Of a stretch of 64,000 bases of DNA, positions 35,352-44,392 are shown one piece after another. Under the pieces are notes generated by a model. That model made no database searches and was not told the DNA's origin. It saw only the letters and a program-made list of their open reading frames with translations. This DNA is from Parvularcula dongshanensis (GTDB lineage Bacteria; Pseudomonadota; Alphaproteobacteria; Caulobacterales; Parvularculaceae), in NCBI RefSeq assembly GCF_014199615.1, contig NZ_JACHOB010000001.1, positions 682,001 to 746,000 on the forward strand, in the 5' to 3' direction. Position 1 is the stretch's first letter. The number at the start of each line of letters is the position of its first letter. Both the position numbers and the translations under genes were made by a program.

Positions 35352-36752
35352 CTAACTATCGTACTCGGTCGGCGCGTGCGCCGATAGAAGGTCGTCGGCA
35401 CCGGAGACGCGCCGATCCTCCTCGACCTTCCGCTCGAGGGCCGGATCGACGCTGGTATCCGAGGTCTTCGCCGCACGGGGCGGGCGGGGCTGTCGCGGCC
35501 CGGCGGGCGCTTCGCCCGGCGTCGGCGCGCCTTGATCCATGCGCACCCTGTAGATCGGCTCCGGCAGGCTGAAGCCCGCCTCCTCGAGCGCCGTCTTCAC
35601 CGCCGAGATGGCCGCCGACTTCGCCTTGAGGAAGTCGGTATGGTCCTGATCGATCCAGGGCGCGAAGGTGAGGACGATGTTCGAGTCGCCGACCTCGTCG
35701 ATCCAGGCTTGCGGCGCCGGGTCGTCGAGGACGAAGGGCAGGCCGCGCAGCGTGGCAAGGCCGGTCCCGATCGCCGCCAGCGGATCGTCGTTCGCATCGA
35801 CGCCGAGCTGATAGGTGAAGCGCCGCTCCGGATTGCGCGTGTAGTTCGTGATCACCGCCTTGAAGACCTGGGCGTTTGGAATGCGCAGGTGGTTGCCGTC
35901 CGGCGTCATTAGGATCGTCGCGCGGGAGTTGAGCCGCACCACCGCCCCTTCGCGCCCGTCGATGTCGACGAAGTCCTTCGGGCGGAAGGGCTGGCGGATC
36001 GACAGCATCACCGAGGCGATGAAGTTCTCGATCGTGTCCCGGATCGCGAAGCCGACCGCGAGGCCGAGCACGCCCGCCGCGCCGAGGACGGCCGACAGCA
36101 CCGCGACCGCGTCGAGTAGGTTCAGCGCGACGACGAGGCCCAGGATCAAGAAGACGAGCGGCACGACCCGCGCGAGCAGGCTCGCGATCAGCTCGTTCCG
36201 CCCGAGCCGACGCCAAAGCCACTTCTGCCGCGCCAGGAGCGCGCCGATGCCCCACGCGACCAGTAGGATCACCGCTGCCACCGCGAGGAGCGGGAGGAGA
36301 GAGAGCACCCCGCGGCGCAACTCGCGCGCCCGTTCGATGGCGGGGTTGAGCCGTCCCGAAACGGTGACGTCCTTGGTAAGGTCGTTCTCGACGGCAACGA
36401 CGCCTTCGGTCTTGGTCGCAAGGACGCCCGCCCGCTCGGCGGCCGCATCGTCCGGCACCGTGCCGGTCAGCGTGACGACACCGGCGGTCACGGCGACGTC
36501 GACGCCGCTCAGCGTCTCCAAGGCGCCGAAGATGTCTCGGAGGCGGGCCTCGATAGCCCCGTCCCCCGCCGTGCTGTCCGTCGTGATCGCGCCGTCCGTG
36601 ACGCTCACCCCGTCGCGCGGGACGGCGTCCTGCGAAGGTCCGCCGAGTTCGACCGGCACCTCGTCGTCCTGCGCTCGGACGGACGGACCCACGCCGAGGG
36701 CGAGGGGAAGGAGGAGGGCGGCGAGCGCCGAGCGAGCCCGCCTTCCGCTCAT
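35352..36752 (-). CDS. MscS-family mechanosensitive channel with N-terminal BON domain
   Basis: The ATG at 36752 overlaps the LysRS stop by four bases (ATGA) and gives 466 residues with a signal peptide (about 1-25). A periplasmic BON-like domain (about 65-140) is followed by membrane helices (about 155-240) and the MscS beta domain with VGFAIRDTIENFIASVMLSI and FRPKDFVDIDGREGAVVRL. The C-terminal tail (about 405-466) is Pro/Ala/Arg rich and disordered. It should release solutes on hypo-osmotic shock. A BON domain in front of MscS is known but uncommon. Confidence 0.9.
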   Translation of the reverse strand: MSGRRARSALAALLLPLALGVGPSVRAQDDEVPVELGGPSQDAVPRDGVSVTDGAITTDSTAGDGAIEARLRDIFGALETLSGVDVAVTAGVVTLTGTVPDDAAAERAGVLATKTEGVVAVENDLTKDVTVSGRLNPAIERARELRRGVLSLLPLLAVAAVILLVAWGIGALLARQKWLWRRLGRNELIASLLARVVPLVFLILGLVVALNLLDAVAVLSAVLGAAGVLGLAVGFAIRDTIENFIASVMLSIRQPFRPKDFVDIDGREGAVVRLNSRATILMTPDGNHLRIPNAQVFKAVITNYTRNPERRFTYQLGVDANDDPLAAIGTGLATLRGLPFVLDDPAPQAWIDEVGDSNIVLTFAPWIDQDHTDFLKAKSAAISAVKTALEEAGFSLPEPIYRVRMDQGAPTPGEAPAGPRQPRPPRAAKTSDTSVDPALERKVEEDRRVSGADDLLSAHAPTEYDS

Positions 36753-38359
36753 TCTTGCGCGGCCGCCCGGGTATGGCTGCGTGCAAGGGCGCCTTCGATC
36801 AGCGCGGCTGTCTCCTTCGGCCCGTAGATCTTGATGAACGGACCCATGCGCGGGCCCTCGGACTGACCGAAGACGACCTCGTAGAGGCCGACGAACCACG
36901 CCCGCAGGTTCTCGAACTCGGCGGCCTTTCCGGCGTCGAAGACGACCGTCTGCAGCGCCTGCTCGTCCTCCTCGCCGGTCATCCCGCTAAGGGTCTCCGC
37001 CAGTATGGCTAGCGCTTTGCCTTCTTGTTCAGTCGGTTCGCGGTAGTGCTTCTTCGGCAGGACGAAGTCGTGGAAGTAGGCGATCGCATGTTCGATCAGC
37101 GGCTCTACCGCCGCTCTCTCCGCCTCGTCGGCATCCGGGCGGTACTTGGCGACGAAGCCGCGCAGGACGTTCGCGTCGTCGATCCCGCCGGCATCCACGA
37201 TGTTGAGGAGAAGGCCGAACGGCACCGCCGGTATGGCCGTCGGGACGTCCTCGCCGTGAATGTGCCAGGCCGGGTTGTCGAGCGCCTTCGCGCCCTCTTG
37301 CCCTTGGTAGTGCTCGACGTGAGCGCGATAATCGTCCGCCGTCTTCGGGATCACGTCGAAGTAGAGCTTCTTCGCCTTCTTCGGTGAGGCGAAGTTGAAC
37401 AGCGACAGGCTCTCGGGCTCGGCGTAGCGCAGCCACTGCTCGATCGTCAGGCCGTTGCCCTTGGACTTGGAGATCTTCCGCCCCTCCTCGTCGAGGAAGA
37501 GCTGGTACTGGAACCCGGCGGGCGGTGTGCCCCCGAGCGCGGCGACGATGCGGTTGGACAGCCGCACGCTCTCGGTCAGGTCTTCGCCCGACATCTCGTA
37601 GTCGACGCCGAGCGCGTACCAGCGCCCGGCCCAGTCGGCCTTCCACTGGAGCTTCGCCCGCCCCCCGCGAACGTCCATCGTCGTGCGGGTGCCGTCCTCG
37701 TCCTCGAACACCACCTCGCCGGTCGTCGCGTCCCGGTCGAGCAGGGGCACGTAGAGGACGCGCCCCGTCTTCGGACTGATCGGCAGGATGGGGCTGTAGG
37801 TCTTCTGCCGCTCTTCGCCCAAGGTCGGCAGGATGATGTCCATGACCTCGTCATAGACCTCGAGCATCCGTATCATCGTCTGGTCGAACGCGCCCGACGA
37901 GTAGGCCTCGGTCGCGGACATGAACTCGTACTCGAACCCGAAACGGTCCAGGAACTCCCGAAGCTTGGCGTTGTTGTGCGCCGAGAAGCTCTCATGCGTG
38001 CCGAAGGGGTCGGGCACGCGGGACAGCGGCTTTTGCAGGTTCTGCTCGAGGAGGCTCTGGTTCGGCAGGTTGGGCGGCACCTTCCTGAGGCCGTCCATGT
38101 CGTCCGAGAAGCAGATGATCTTGCTCGCCCGTCCCGTCAGCGCCTCGAAGGCACGCCGGACCATCGTCGTGCGCGCGACCTCGCCGAAGGTGCCGATATG
38201 CGGCAGGCCCGAGGGTCCGTAGCCCGTCTCGAAGACTACCGTCTCCTTCGTGCCGTCCTTCTCCACCTTCTCGAGACGCTTCATCAGCGCGCGCGCTTCT
38301 TGGAACGGCCAGCTCTTGGCGGCTTCGTAGTCGGCGGGCGTGAAGGGGGCGGTCGGCAA
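36749..38359 (-). CDS. lysK: Lysyl-tRNA synthetase, class I
   Basis: A 536-residue class I enzyme with the HIGH-type motif HIGT (54-57, in GYGPSGLPHIGTFGE) and the KMSKS-type motif KISKSKGNG at about 290. A C-terminal helical anticodon-binding region follows. Class I LysRS is the normal lysine enzyme in most Alphaproteobacteria and archaea, which supports the organism call. It charges tRNA-Lys. The downstream MscS gene overlaps by four bases, an odd pairing. Confidence 0.95.
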   Translation of the reverse strand: MPTAPFTPADYEAAKSWPFQEARALMKRLEKVEKDGTKETVVFETGYGPSGLPHIGTFGEVARTTMVRRAFEALTGRASKIICFSDDMDGLRKVPPNLPNQSLLEQNLQKPLSRVPDPFGTHESFSAHNNAKLREFLDRFGFEYEFMSATEAYSSGAFDQTMIRMLEVYDEVMDIILPTLGEERQKTYSPILPISPKTGRVLYVPLLDRDATTGEVVFEDEDGTRTTMDVRGGRAKLQWKADWAGRWYALGVDYEMSGEDLTESVRLSNRIVAALGGTPPAGFQYQLFLDEEGRKISKSKGNGLTIEQWLRYAEPESLSLFNFASPKKAKKLYFDVIPKTADDYRAHVEHYQGQEGAKALDNPAWHIHGEDVPTAIPAVPFGLLLNIVDAGGIDDANVLRGFVAKYRPDADEAERAAVEPLIEHAIAYFHDFVLPKKHYREPTEQEGKALAILAETLSGMTGEEDEQALQTVVFDAGKAAEFENLRAWFVGLYEVVFGQSEGPRMGPFIKIYGPKETAALIEGALARSHTRAAAQE

Positions 38360-38451
38360 GGTCGGGCTCTCGTTTCCGTGTGCGATGCGGGTTTGCGGCG
38401 GCGGGTTCCCCCGACTAGCAGTCTTGGGAAGCCGAGCAACACCGGACCCCT

Positions 38452-38904
38452 ATGGCCGACTCCGTCGTAAGTTTGACCCCCCAAGACGCAGTGATCACGC
38501 TGATGGTGATGTCGTCCGCCTCGGACGGCGCCATCACCGAGAAGGAGCTGCGCGCGATCGGCCGCGTCGTGCGGTCCTATCCGCTCTTCAGCGGCGCCGA
38601 TGAGGAGAACCTCGTCGAGACCGCGGAGAAGGCGGGCGCGTTGATGGCTTCCGACGGCGGCCTTCACAAGGTGATCACGGCGGCCCAGGCGGCGCTGCCT
38701 GGGCACTTGGTCGAGACCGCCTACGCCGCGGTCGTCGACGTCATCACCGCGGACGAGACGCTCCACATGGAGGAGATCCGCGTCCTCGAGCTCGTCCGCG
38801 ACGCCCTCGGCGTGACCGATGAGGGGGCGGCCGCGATCGAACACGCGGCGCGCGCCCGGCACATGACCCTCGACGACGGACCGCAGGTCGCTGACGACGC
38901 ATGA
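38452..38904 (+). CDS. TerB-family protein
   Basis: A 150-residue all-helical protein with the TerB pattern: [25 protein letters not shown] (about 13-37) and [22 protein letters not shown] (about 94-115). The acidic metal-binding residues around SDGAITEKE and ADETLHMEE are kept. TerB proteins respond to tellurite or envelope stress, but the family is broad and the role here is unknown. It is the first gene of a four-gene run with successive four-base overlaps ending in pyrD. Confidence 0.8.
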   Translation: MADSVVSLTPQDAVITLMVMSSASDGAITEKELRAIGRVVRSYPLFSGADEENLVETAEKAGALMASDGGLHKVITAAQAALPGHLVETAYAAVVDVITADETLHMEEIRVLELVRDALGVTDEGAAAIEHAARARHMTLDDGPQVADDA

Positions 38905-40319
38905 GTATGAGTGAGACCCTGACCCTTGGTTGGGAGGAGTGGTGCGCTCTTCCCAAGCTCGGCCTGCCCGCCCTCAAGGCCAAGGTGGACACCGGCGCCA
39001 AGACCTCGGCGCTGCACGCCTTCACGATCGAGCCCTTCGGACGGGCCGGCAAGATGAAGGTCCGCTTCGGCATCCACCCCATCCCCGAGCGGCCCGAGCT
39101 CGAGATCTACTGCTCGGCCGACGTCGTCGACCGCCGCGACGTCACCTCGTCCAACGGCGAGACCGAGACGCGCTGGGTGATCGAGACGCCGATCCGCATG
39201 GGCGATCAGGAATGGCCGGTCCAGGTCACCTTGTCCGACCGCGAGGGCATGCAGTTCCACATGCTGCTCGGCCGCCAGGCGCTCCAGGCCTACCCGCATG
39301 ACGACGAGCCGCGCGTCGTTCCCTCCGTCGCGTTCCAGCAGCCCAAGCTTTCCTACGACGTCTATGAGGGGATGCAGAACGAGCGCCCCACCAAGCGCTC
39401 TTTGCGCGTTGCGATCCTGACGCGCGAGCCCGGCAGCTACTCGACCTCCCGCCTCGTCGAGGCGGGCGAGACGCGCGAGCACGTGGTCGAGTGCATCGAC
39501 ACCCAGCGCTGCTACATGCTGATCAATGCCGGCCGGCCCGAGGTCCACTACGACGGCAAGCCGCTGCCCTTCTACGACGCGGTCATCCCCCGCATCGGCG
39601 CGTCGATCACCGCCTACGGCACCGCCGTCGTGCGCCAGTTCGAGGCGATCGGCTCCTACGTCCTCAACCGCTCCGCCTCGATCACGGCGAGCCGCGACAA
39701 GCTCTACGCGCATCAGGTCCTCGCCCGCGACGGCATCGGCATGCCGACCACGGCCTTCGCGTCGAGCCCCAAGGACACGGCCGACCTGATCGAGCTGATG
39801 GGCGAACCGCCGATCATCGTGAAGCTGCTCGAGTCGAGCCAGGGGCGCGGCGTCGTCCTCGCCGAGACCAAGAAGGCGGCCGACAGCGTGATCTCCGCCT
39901 TCCGCGATTTGCGCGCGGACTTCCTCGTGCAGCAGTTCGTCAAGGAGGCCGGCGGCGAGGACATCCGCTGCCTCGTCGTCGGCGGCAAGGTCGTCGCCGC
40001 GATGAAGCGCACGGCCGCGCCCGGCGAGTTCCGCTCGAACCTTCACCAGGGCGGCTCGGCCACGGCCGAGAAGATCACCAAGAAGGAGCGCGAGACCGCC
40101 GTTCAGGCCGCCAAGACCTTCGGCCTCGGGCTCGCAGGCGTCGACCTCCTGCGCGCCTCGACCGGGCCCAAGGTGCTGGAGGTGAACTCCTCCCCGGGCC
40201 TCGAAGGGATCGAGAAGTCCTCCGGCAAGGACGTGGCGGGCCTCGTCTACGATCAGATCGAGAAGCGCGCGGCCAGCATCAAGCGGCGCCGGCGAAGAGC
40301 AGGAGCGGTCACGGCATGA
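38901..40319 (+). CDS. rimK: Fused RimB-type protease and RimK ribosomal S6 glutamate ligase
   Basis: A 472-residue fusion. Residues about 1-150 are a retropepsin-like zinc protease (RimB, formerly ATP-dependent zinc protease) with the site [13 protein letters not shown]. Residues about 165-460 are Rim[20 protein letters not shown]-grasp motifs [39 protein letters not shown] and the metal-binding [14 protein letters not shown]. RimK adds glutamates to ribosomal protein S6 and RimB trims them. Here ligase and protease are one chain. It overlaps TerB and the DUF952 gene by four bases on each side. Confidence 0.9.
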   Translation: MSMSETLTLGWEEWCALPKLGLPALKAKVDTGAKTSALHAFTIEPFGRAGKMKVRFGIHPIPERPELEIYCSADVVDRRDVTSSNGETETRWVIETPIRMGDQEWPVQVTLSDREGMQFHMLLGRQALQAYPHDDEPRVVPSVAFQQPKLSYDVYEGMQNERPTKRSLRVAILTREPGSYSTSRLVEAGETREHVVECIDTQRCYMLINAGRPEVHYDGKPLPFYDAVIPRIGASITAYGTAVVRQFEAIGSYVLNRSASITASRDKLYAHQVLARDGIGMPTTAFASSPKDTADLIELMGEPPIIVKLLESSQGRGVVLAETKKAADSVISAFRDLRADFLVQQFVKEAGGEDIRCLVVGGKVVAAMKRTAAPGEFRSNLHQGGSATAEKITKKERETAVQAAKTFGLGLAGVDLLRASTGPKVLEVNSSPGLEGIEKSSGKDVAGLVYDQIEKRAASIKRRRRRAGAVTA

Positions 40320-40678
40320 GCGAGTTCGAACGGGGCTTCGTCTACCGGCTGACCTCGGAGGAGGGATGGCGGACCGCGAAGGAGACCGGCACCCTGCCGT
40401 GGAACGCCGACGACGAGCGCGACGGCTTCTTCCACCTCTCCGGGCCCGAGCAGGTTCAGGACACCGCCCGCCGCCACTACGGCGAAGAGCTCGGCCTCCT
40501 GGCGCTCGGCATCCCCGAGAAGGCGCTCAAGGCCAAGCTCAAGCGCGAGGCGAACGATTCCGGCGAGGCCTTCCCGCACTACTACGGCAAGGTTCAGGCG
40601 AAGCATGTCGACCACCTCCTCCGCCTGACCCGCGGCATGGCCGGCAGCTACATGGTGGTGGCGAGGCTCGAGCCTTGA
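40316..40678 (+). CDS. DUF952 domain protein
   Basis: A 120-residue protein matching DUF952: [18 protein letters not shown] (about 8-25), [20 protein letters not shown] (36-55), and a final strand [11 protein letters not shown]. The family has an ADP-ribosyltransferase-like or glutathione-transferase-like fold but no known activity. It starts inside the RimK stop (ATGA) and its own stop lies in the pyrD start (TTGA), so all are translationally coupled. Confidence 0.85.
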   Translation: MSEFERGFVYRLTSEEGWRTAKETGTLPWNADDERDGFFHLSGPEQVQDTARRHYGEELGLLALGIPEKALKAKLKREANDSGEAFPHYYGKVQAKHVDHLLRLTRGMAGSYMVVARLEP

Positions 40679-41706
40679 TCGCCGGGCTTGGTGCGAAGGC
40701 GCTGCGCGCGCTGGACCCCGAGACCGCGCACCGCGCCACCATCGCGCTCCTCAAGGCCGGGCTCGGTCCCAAGCCGCCGGTTTCGCCCGACCCGATGCTT
40801 CGGATGACGGTGGCGGGGATCGACTTTGCGAACCCCCTCGGCCTCGCGGCGGGCTTCGACAAGAACGCCGAGGCGCCGGACGCTTGCCTCGCCATGGGCT
40901 TCGGCTTCGTCGAGGTCGGCGCCGCGACCCCGCGCCCCCAGGCCGGAAACCCGCGCCCCCGCGTGTTCCGCTTGCGAGACGAGCGCGGCGTCATCAACCG
41001 CTACGGCTTCAACAATGACGGTCTCGACGCGATCGGCTCGCGCCTCGCCTCCAGAGCCGGACGGCCAGGCATCGTCGGAGTGAACCTCGGCGCGAACAAG
41101 GACAGCGAGGACCGCGCAGCCGACTACGTCGCGGGCTACGAGGCGCTGGCGCCCCACGCCGCCTTCTGCACGGTCAACATCTCCTCGCCCAACACGCCCG
41201 GGCTCCGCGCGCTGCAGGGCAGGCGCGACCTCGAGGCGCTCCTCGCCCGCGTCCTCGCGGTGAAGGGGCAGACGCCCGTCTTCTTGAAGGTCGCGCCCGA
41301 CCTCACCGACGCGGACAAGGCGGACATCGCGGGCGTCGCGCGGGACCTCGCGATCGACGCCCTCATCGTCTCCAACACGACGATCGGCGGCCGCGACGGC
41401 TTGTCGAGGCACGGCGCCGAGACCGGCGGCCTCTCCGGCAAGCCCCTCTTCCCCCTCTCGACCGAGGTCCTACGCGACTTCGCGCGAACGCTTCGCGGCG
41501 CGGTGCCCCTGATCGGCGTCGGCGGCGTCGCCTCCGCCCGCGACGCCTATGAGAAGGTCGCGGCGGGCGCCTCGCTCGTGCAGCTCTACACCGCGCTCAT
41601 CTATGAGGGGCCGGGCCTGCCCGCCCGGATCGTGGCCGAGCTGCCTGCCATCCTGCGCGCCGAGGGGCATGACAGCCTCGCCGCCGCCGTCGGATGCAAG
41701 CTGTAG
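40675..41706 (+). CDS. pyrD: Dihydroorotate dehydrogenase (quinone), class 2
   Basis: The start is a TTG at 40675 overlapping the DUF952 stop (TTGA), giving 343 residues. A frame-open extension upstream exists but lies inside the DUF952 gene. The enzyme has the N-terminal membrane-associating helices, NPLGLAAGFDKNAEA, NRYGFNNDG, VNISSPNTPGLRALQ with the catalytic Ser of class 2, and LIGVGGVASARDAYEK. It oxidises dihydroorotate with quinone at the inner membrane in pyrimidine synthesis. Confidence 0.95.
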   Translation: MIAGLGAKALRALDPETAHRATIALLKAGLGPKPPVSPDPMLRMTVAGIDFANPLGLAAGFDKNAEAPDACLAMGFGFVEVGAATPRPQAGNPRPRVFRLRDERGVINRYGFNNDGLDAIGSRLASRAGRPGIVGVNLGANKDSEDRAADYVAGYEALAPHAAFCTVNISSPNTPGLRALQGRRDLEALLARVLAVKGQTPVFLKVAPDLTDADKADIAGVARDLAIDALIVSNTTIGGRDGLSRHGAETGGLSGKPLFPLSTEVLRDFARTLRGAVPLIGVGGVASARDAYEKVAAGASLVQLYTALIYEGPGLPARIVAELPAILRAEGHDSLAAAVGCKL

Positions 41707-41722
41707 GGCGTCGCCGAAGGCG

Positions 41723-42448
41723 TCAGAGCAGAGACGCCGCCGCCTCGTCGAACCAGCCGGTCACGCGCACGCCGCGAAGAAGGCTCGCGGGCACATCCCG
41801 CGTCTCCGGCCCCTTCCACGCGCGGGCGAGGATCTCCGCCTTCGCGCCCCCCGTCACCATCAGGGCCAGCTCGCGGGCATGCTCGCGAAGCGTGCCGAGC
41901 CCGACCGTGATCGCGGCGTCGGGCACGGCGCCCGCCGAGCCGAAGGCCGCCGCGTTCGCTTCCCGCGTCGAGGCCGTCAGCACGACGTCCCGCGTCCGGC
42001 CTCGCTCGGCGCTGCCGGGCTCGTTGAACGCGACGTGCCCGTTCCGCCCGAGCCCCAAGAGCCACAGGTCGACGCCGCCGAGCCGTTCGAGTTGCGCCTC
42101 GTAGGCCGCAGCGGCGGCGGCCCGGTCCGGGGACCGGCCGTCCGGCAGGAAGACCCGGCCCGGATCCGCGCCGACCGGACCGAGGACCTGACGCCACAAG
42201 GTCGCGGCGAAGCTTAGAGGCGACCCCTCGGGCAGGCCGACATACTCGTCGAGCGCGACGAAGCGCGCGTGCCGGAAGGCGGTGCCGGCGCGTTCGGCGA
42301 GCGCGTCGTAGAGCGGCTCCGGCGTCGCGCCGGTCGCAAGGCCGATCACGGCGTCCGGCTTCGCGCGGACGAGGCCGAGCAGATGGTCCGCCAACGCCTC
42401 GCCGACCTCGGCGGGCGTCGCGCGCAGGTGGACGGTCCGCGTCGGCAT
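41723..42448 (-). CDS. nagB: Glucosamine-6-phosphate deaminase
   Basis: A 241-residue enzyme with the NagB motifs GLATGATPEPLYDALA (sugar-phosphate binding), FVALDEYVGLP (catalytic Asp/Glu), LWLLGLGRNGHVAFNEPGS (His and Glu of the active site), and AAITVGLGTL. It converts glucosamine-6-phosphate to fructose-6-phosphate and ammonia. The start overlaps the ExoD stop by one base. No nagA, transporter or chitinase is adjacent. The related 6-phosphogluconolactonases lack this FNEPG motif. Confidence 0.9.
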   Translation of the reverse strand: MPTRTVHLRATPAEVGEALADHLLGLVRAKPDAVIGLATGATPEPLYDALAERAGTAFRHARFVALDEYVGLPEGSPLSFAATLWRQVLGPVGADPGRVFLPDGRSPDRAAAAAAYEAQLERLGGVDLWLLGLGRNGHVAFNEPGSAERGRTRDVVLTASTREANAAAFGSAGAVPDAAITVGLGTLREHARELALMVTGGAKAEILARAWKGPETRDVPASLLRGVRVTGWFDEAAASLL

Positions 42449-43080
42449 CAGCCCCCGAGCTGCGCGATCGCGAGGTAGGTTCCGACCCCGAGCGAGGCGG
42501 CCGTCAGGACGAAGGCGAAGAGCATCAACAGCCCGTCACGTACCAGAAGCGCGATGCCGAAGGCGAGGATCGCCGCCATCGGCGCGGTCGAGGCGAAGGG
42601 CAGAAGCTCGAGGGGCGGCACGGTCGCGGCGAGGAGGATGCAGCAGATCGCCGCCGCGCGGGTCCCGCCCCGCTTCGTCAGCGCGTCGAGCCGGTCGGTC
42701 GTGTGCCGGTCGATCCAGTCCGTCACGTGACGCAGCTTCTTGGTCGCGCCGTGGATCTTGTCGGTCGAGACCGCGCGGCGCTCGATGAAGCCCGGGAGCC
42801 AGAGCTGCTTGCGCCCGATCAGCATCTGGACCGCGACCACCGCGACGATGAAGGCGAGGAAGCTCGGCACTCCCGGAACGCCGCCGAGCGGCGAGATCTC
42901 GATCAGGGCGGGCACGATCAGGAAGGGCGCGTAGGACTGGCTGCCGAAGCCGTTCACGACGTCGCCGATGGAGATCTTCCCCTTCGGGCTGTCGTCGTCC
43001 TTGTCCTTCTGACGGTCGGCCTCCTCGTCCAGCTTGTCGAGGACGGCGGAGGCGCCTTCGGGGTCGTCGTTCTTTGCCAT
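42448..43080 (-). CDS. exoD: ExoD-family exopolysaccharide/stress membrane protein
   Basis: The ATG at 43080 gives 210 residues; a frame-open extension to 43152 runs into the promoter region. After a charged head (EEADRQKDKDDD), ISIGDVVNGFGSQSYAPFLIVPALIEISPLGGVPGVPSF matches ExoD, followed by QMLIGRKQLWLPGFI and further membrane helices. ExoD affects exopolysaccharide and alkaline tolerance in rhizobia. There is no ribosome site, and a perfect EcfG-like promoter puts the expected transcript start at or next to the ATG, so the message may be leaderless. Confidence 0.85.
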   Translation of the reverse strand: MAKNDDPEGASAVLDKLDEEADRQKDKDDDSPKGKISIGDVVNGFGSQSYAPFLIVPALIEISPLGGVPGVPSFLAFIVAVVAVQMLIGRKQLWLPGFIERRAVSTDKIHGATKKLRHVTDWIDRHTTDRLDALTKRGGTRAAAICCILLAATVPPLELLPFASTAPMAAILAFGIALLVRDGLLMLFAFVLTAASLGVGTYLAIAQLGG

Positions 43081-43088
43081 GAAGCAAG

Positions 43089-43114
43089 AACGGCTGCGCG
43101 GGGGATGCGGTTCC
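43089..43114 (-). promoter_or_regulatory. EcfG-type promoter for exoD
   Basis: On the minus strand GGAAC (43114-43110) and CGTT (43092-43089) are 17 bases apart, matching the EcfG consensus exactly. Only eight bases separate CGTT from the exoD ATG. The GGAAC element lies in a 7-bp inverted repeat, GCGGTTC/GAACCGC, at 43107-43124. Confidence 0.55.
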
Positions 43115-43150
43115 GGTGAACCGCCGGCGCGGCCACCGCGTTCTGGTCTC

Positions 43151-44392
43151 ATGGCTTCTCCCCTCCCGCGCGACCCCGCCCCCGACGCCTCGATCGCCTT
43201 CCTGCGCGAAGGCTACGACTTCATCCGCCGTCGCTGCGAACGGCTCGGCACGGACGCGTTTCGTGCTCGGATCGGCCTGCGGCCCGTCGTCTGCGTGCGG
43301 GGGCCCGAAGCGGCCGAGATGTTCTACGGCGGCCCCTTCACGCGCGGCCATGCCGCCATGCCGCCAAGCACGGTCAGCCTGCTTCAGGACTACGGCTCGG
43401 TTCAGTCGCTCGACGGCGAGGCGCACCGGGCCCGGAAGGCGACCTGGATGCGCATGGTCGCCTCGGACGGCGCGGTGGAGGACGTGGTGCGCCGGTTCGG
43501 GGCCGCCTTCGCGGCGCGGCTGACCCCCGGCACGCACCGGCTCCATCGCCTCGCGCAGGCGGCGCTTTGCGAGGCGGCCTGCGGCTGGGCCGGCATCCGC
43601 CAAGAGGGCAGGGCGCTTCGCCGCCGGACGGGCGAGATGGCGGCGATGATCGAAGGGGCGGGCGGCTTCGGCCCGCGCCAGGCGAAGGGCCAGGTGCTGC
43701 GCGCGCGTTCCGAACACTGGGCCCGCGCGGTGATGACCCAGGCGCTCGCCGACCCCGAAGCGAGCCCGGGCGGCACGCCGCTGCGCGCGCTCGCGACCCA
43801 TCGCGACGCGGACGGCAGACCGCTCAGCCCTTCGGTCGCGGCGGTCGAGCTGTTGAACGTCATCCGCCCCACGGTCGCGGTCGCCCGCTACGTCGTCTTC
43901 TCTGCCCTGCACCTTCACGAGCGCCCGGACTGGCGCGAGCGGCTCGGGCGCGACCCTGCGCTCGTTTCGCCCTTCGTCACCGAGATGCGCCGCCTCGCCC
44001 CCTTTATTCCTGCCATGGGCGGCGTCGCGCGCGAAGGCTTCACCTGGCGCGGGCACGAGTTCGCAGAGGGCGACTGGGTCCTCCTCGACCTCTTCGGCAC
44101 GAGCCGCGATCCTGGCGCCTGGGCGGCTCCCGACGACTTCAGGCCCGAGCGGTTCGAGGACCGCGCACCGACGCCCTACGACGTCGTCCCGCAAGGGGCG
44201 GGGGCGTACGCGACCACGCATCGCTGCCCGGGCGAGCGCGCGACCGTCGCTTTGACCGAGGCGGCGGTCCGGCGCCTTCTCGCGACGGACTACGCGGTGC
44301 CCGAGCAGGACCTCCGCGTGCCGCTTCACCGCTTCCCGGCGGTGCCGAGAAGCGGCTTCGTCCTCGAGGTCAGCCCTCGCGCGACGCCTTGA
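43151..44392 (+). CDS. Cytochrome P450, CYP152-like fatty-acid peroxygenase
   Basis: The ATG at 43151 gives 413 residues. The heme loop VPQGAGAYATTHRCPGE (Cys359) and the I-helix sequence NVIRPTVAVARYVVFSALHLHE match CYP152 enzymes, where the Arg-Pro pair binds the fatty-acid carboxylate and replaces the usual acid-alcohol pair. EMRRLAPFIPAMGG is the ExxR helix. Such P450s hydroxylate or decarboxylate fatty acids with hydrogen peroxide and need no reductase. Its last 23 bases overlap the end of fabI on the other strand. Confidence 0.87.
   Translation: MASPLPRDPAPDASIAFLREGYDFIRRRCERLGTDAFRARIGLRPVVCVRGPEAAEMFYGGPFTRGHAAMPPSTVSLLQDYGSVQSLDGEAHRARKATWMRMVASDGAVEDVVRRFGAAFAARLTPGTHRLHRLAQAALCEAACGWAGIRQEGRALRRRTGEMAAMIEGAGGFGPRQAKGQVLRARSEHWARAVMTQALADPEASPGGTPLRALATHRDADGRPLSPSVAAVELLNVIRPTVAVARYVVFSALHLHERPDWRERLGRDPALVSPFVTEMRRLAPFIPAMGGVAREGFTWRGHEFAEGDWVLLDLFGTSRDPGAWAAPDDFRPERFEDRAPTPYDVVPQGAGAYATTHRCPGERATVALTEAAVRRLLATDYAVPEQDLRVPLHRFPAVPRSGFVLEVSPRATP

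Noticed and set aside
40366-40674. Upstream extension of the pyrD frame by 103 codons
   Set aside because: The stretch lies inside the well-supported DUF952 gene and reads as low-complexity Arg/Pro text; TTG at 40675 gives a normal PyrD N-terminus.
41707-41722. GACGCC/GGCGTC pairing between pyrD and nagB as a terminator
   Set aside because: The pairing is short, lies over the gene ends and has no T-run.
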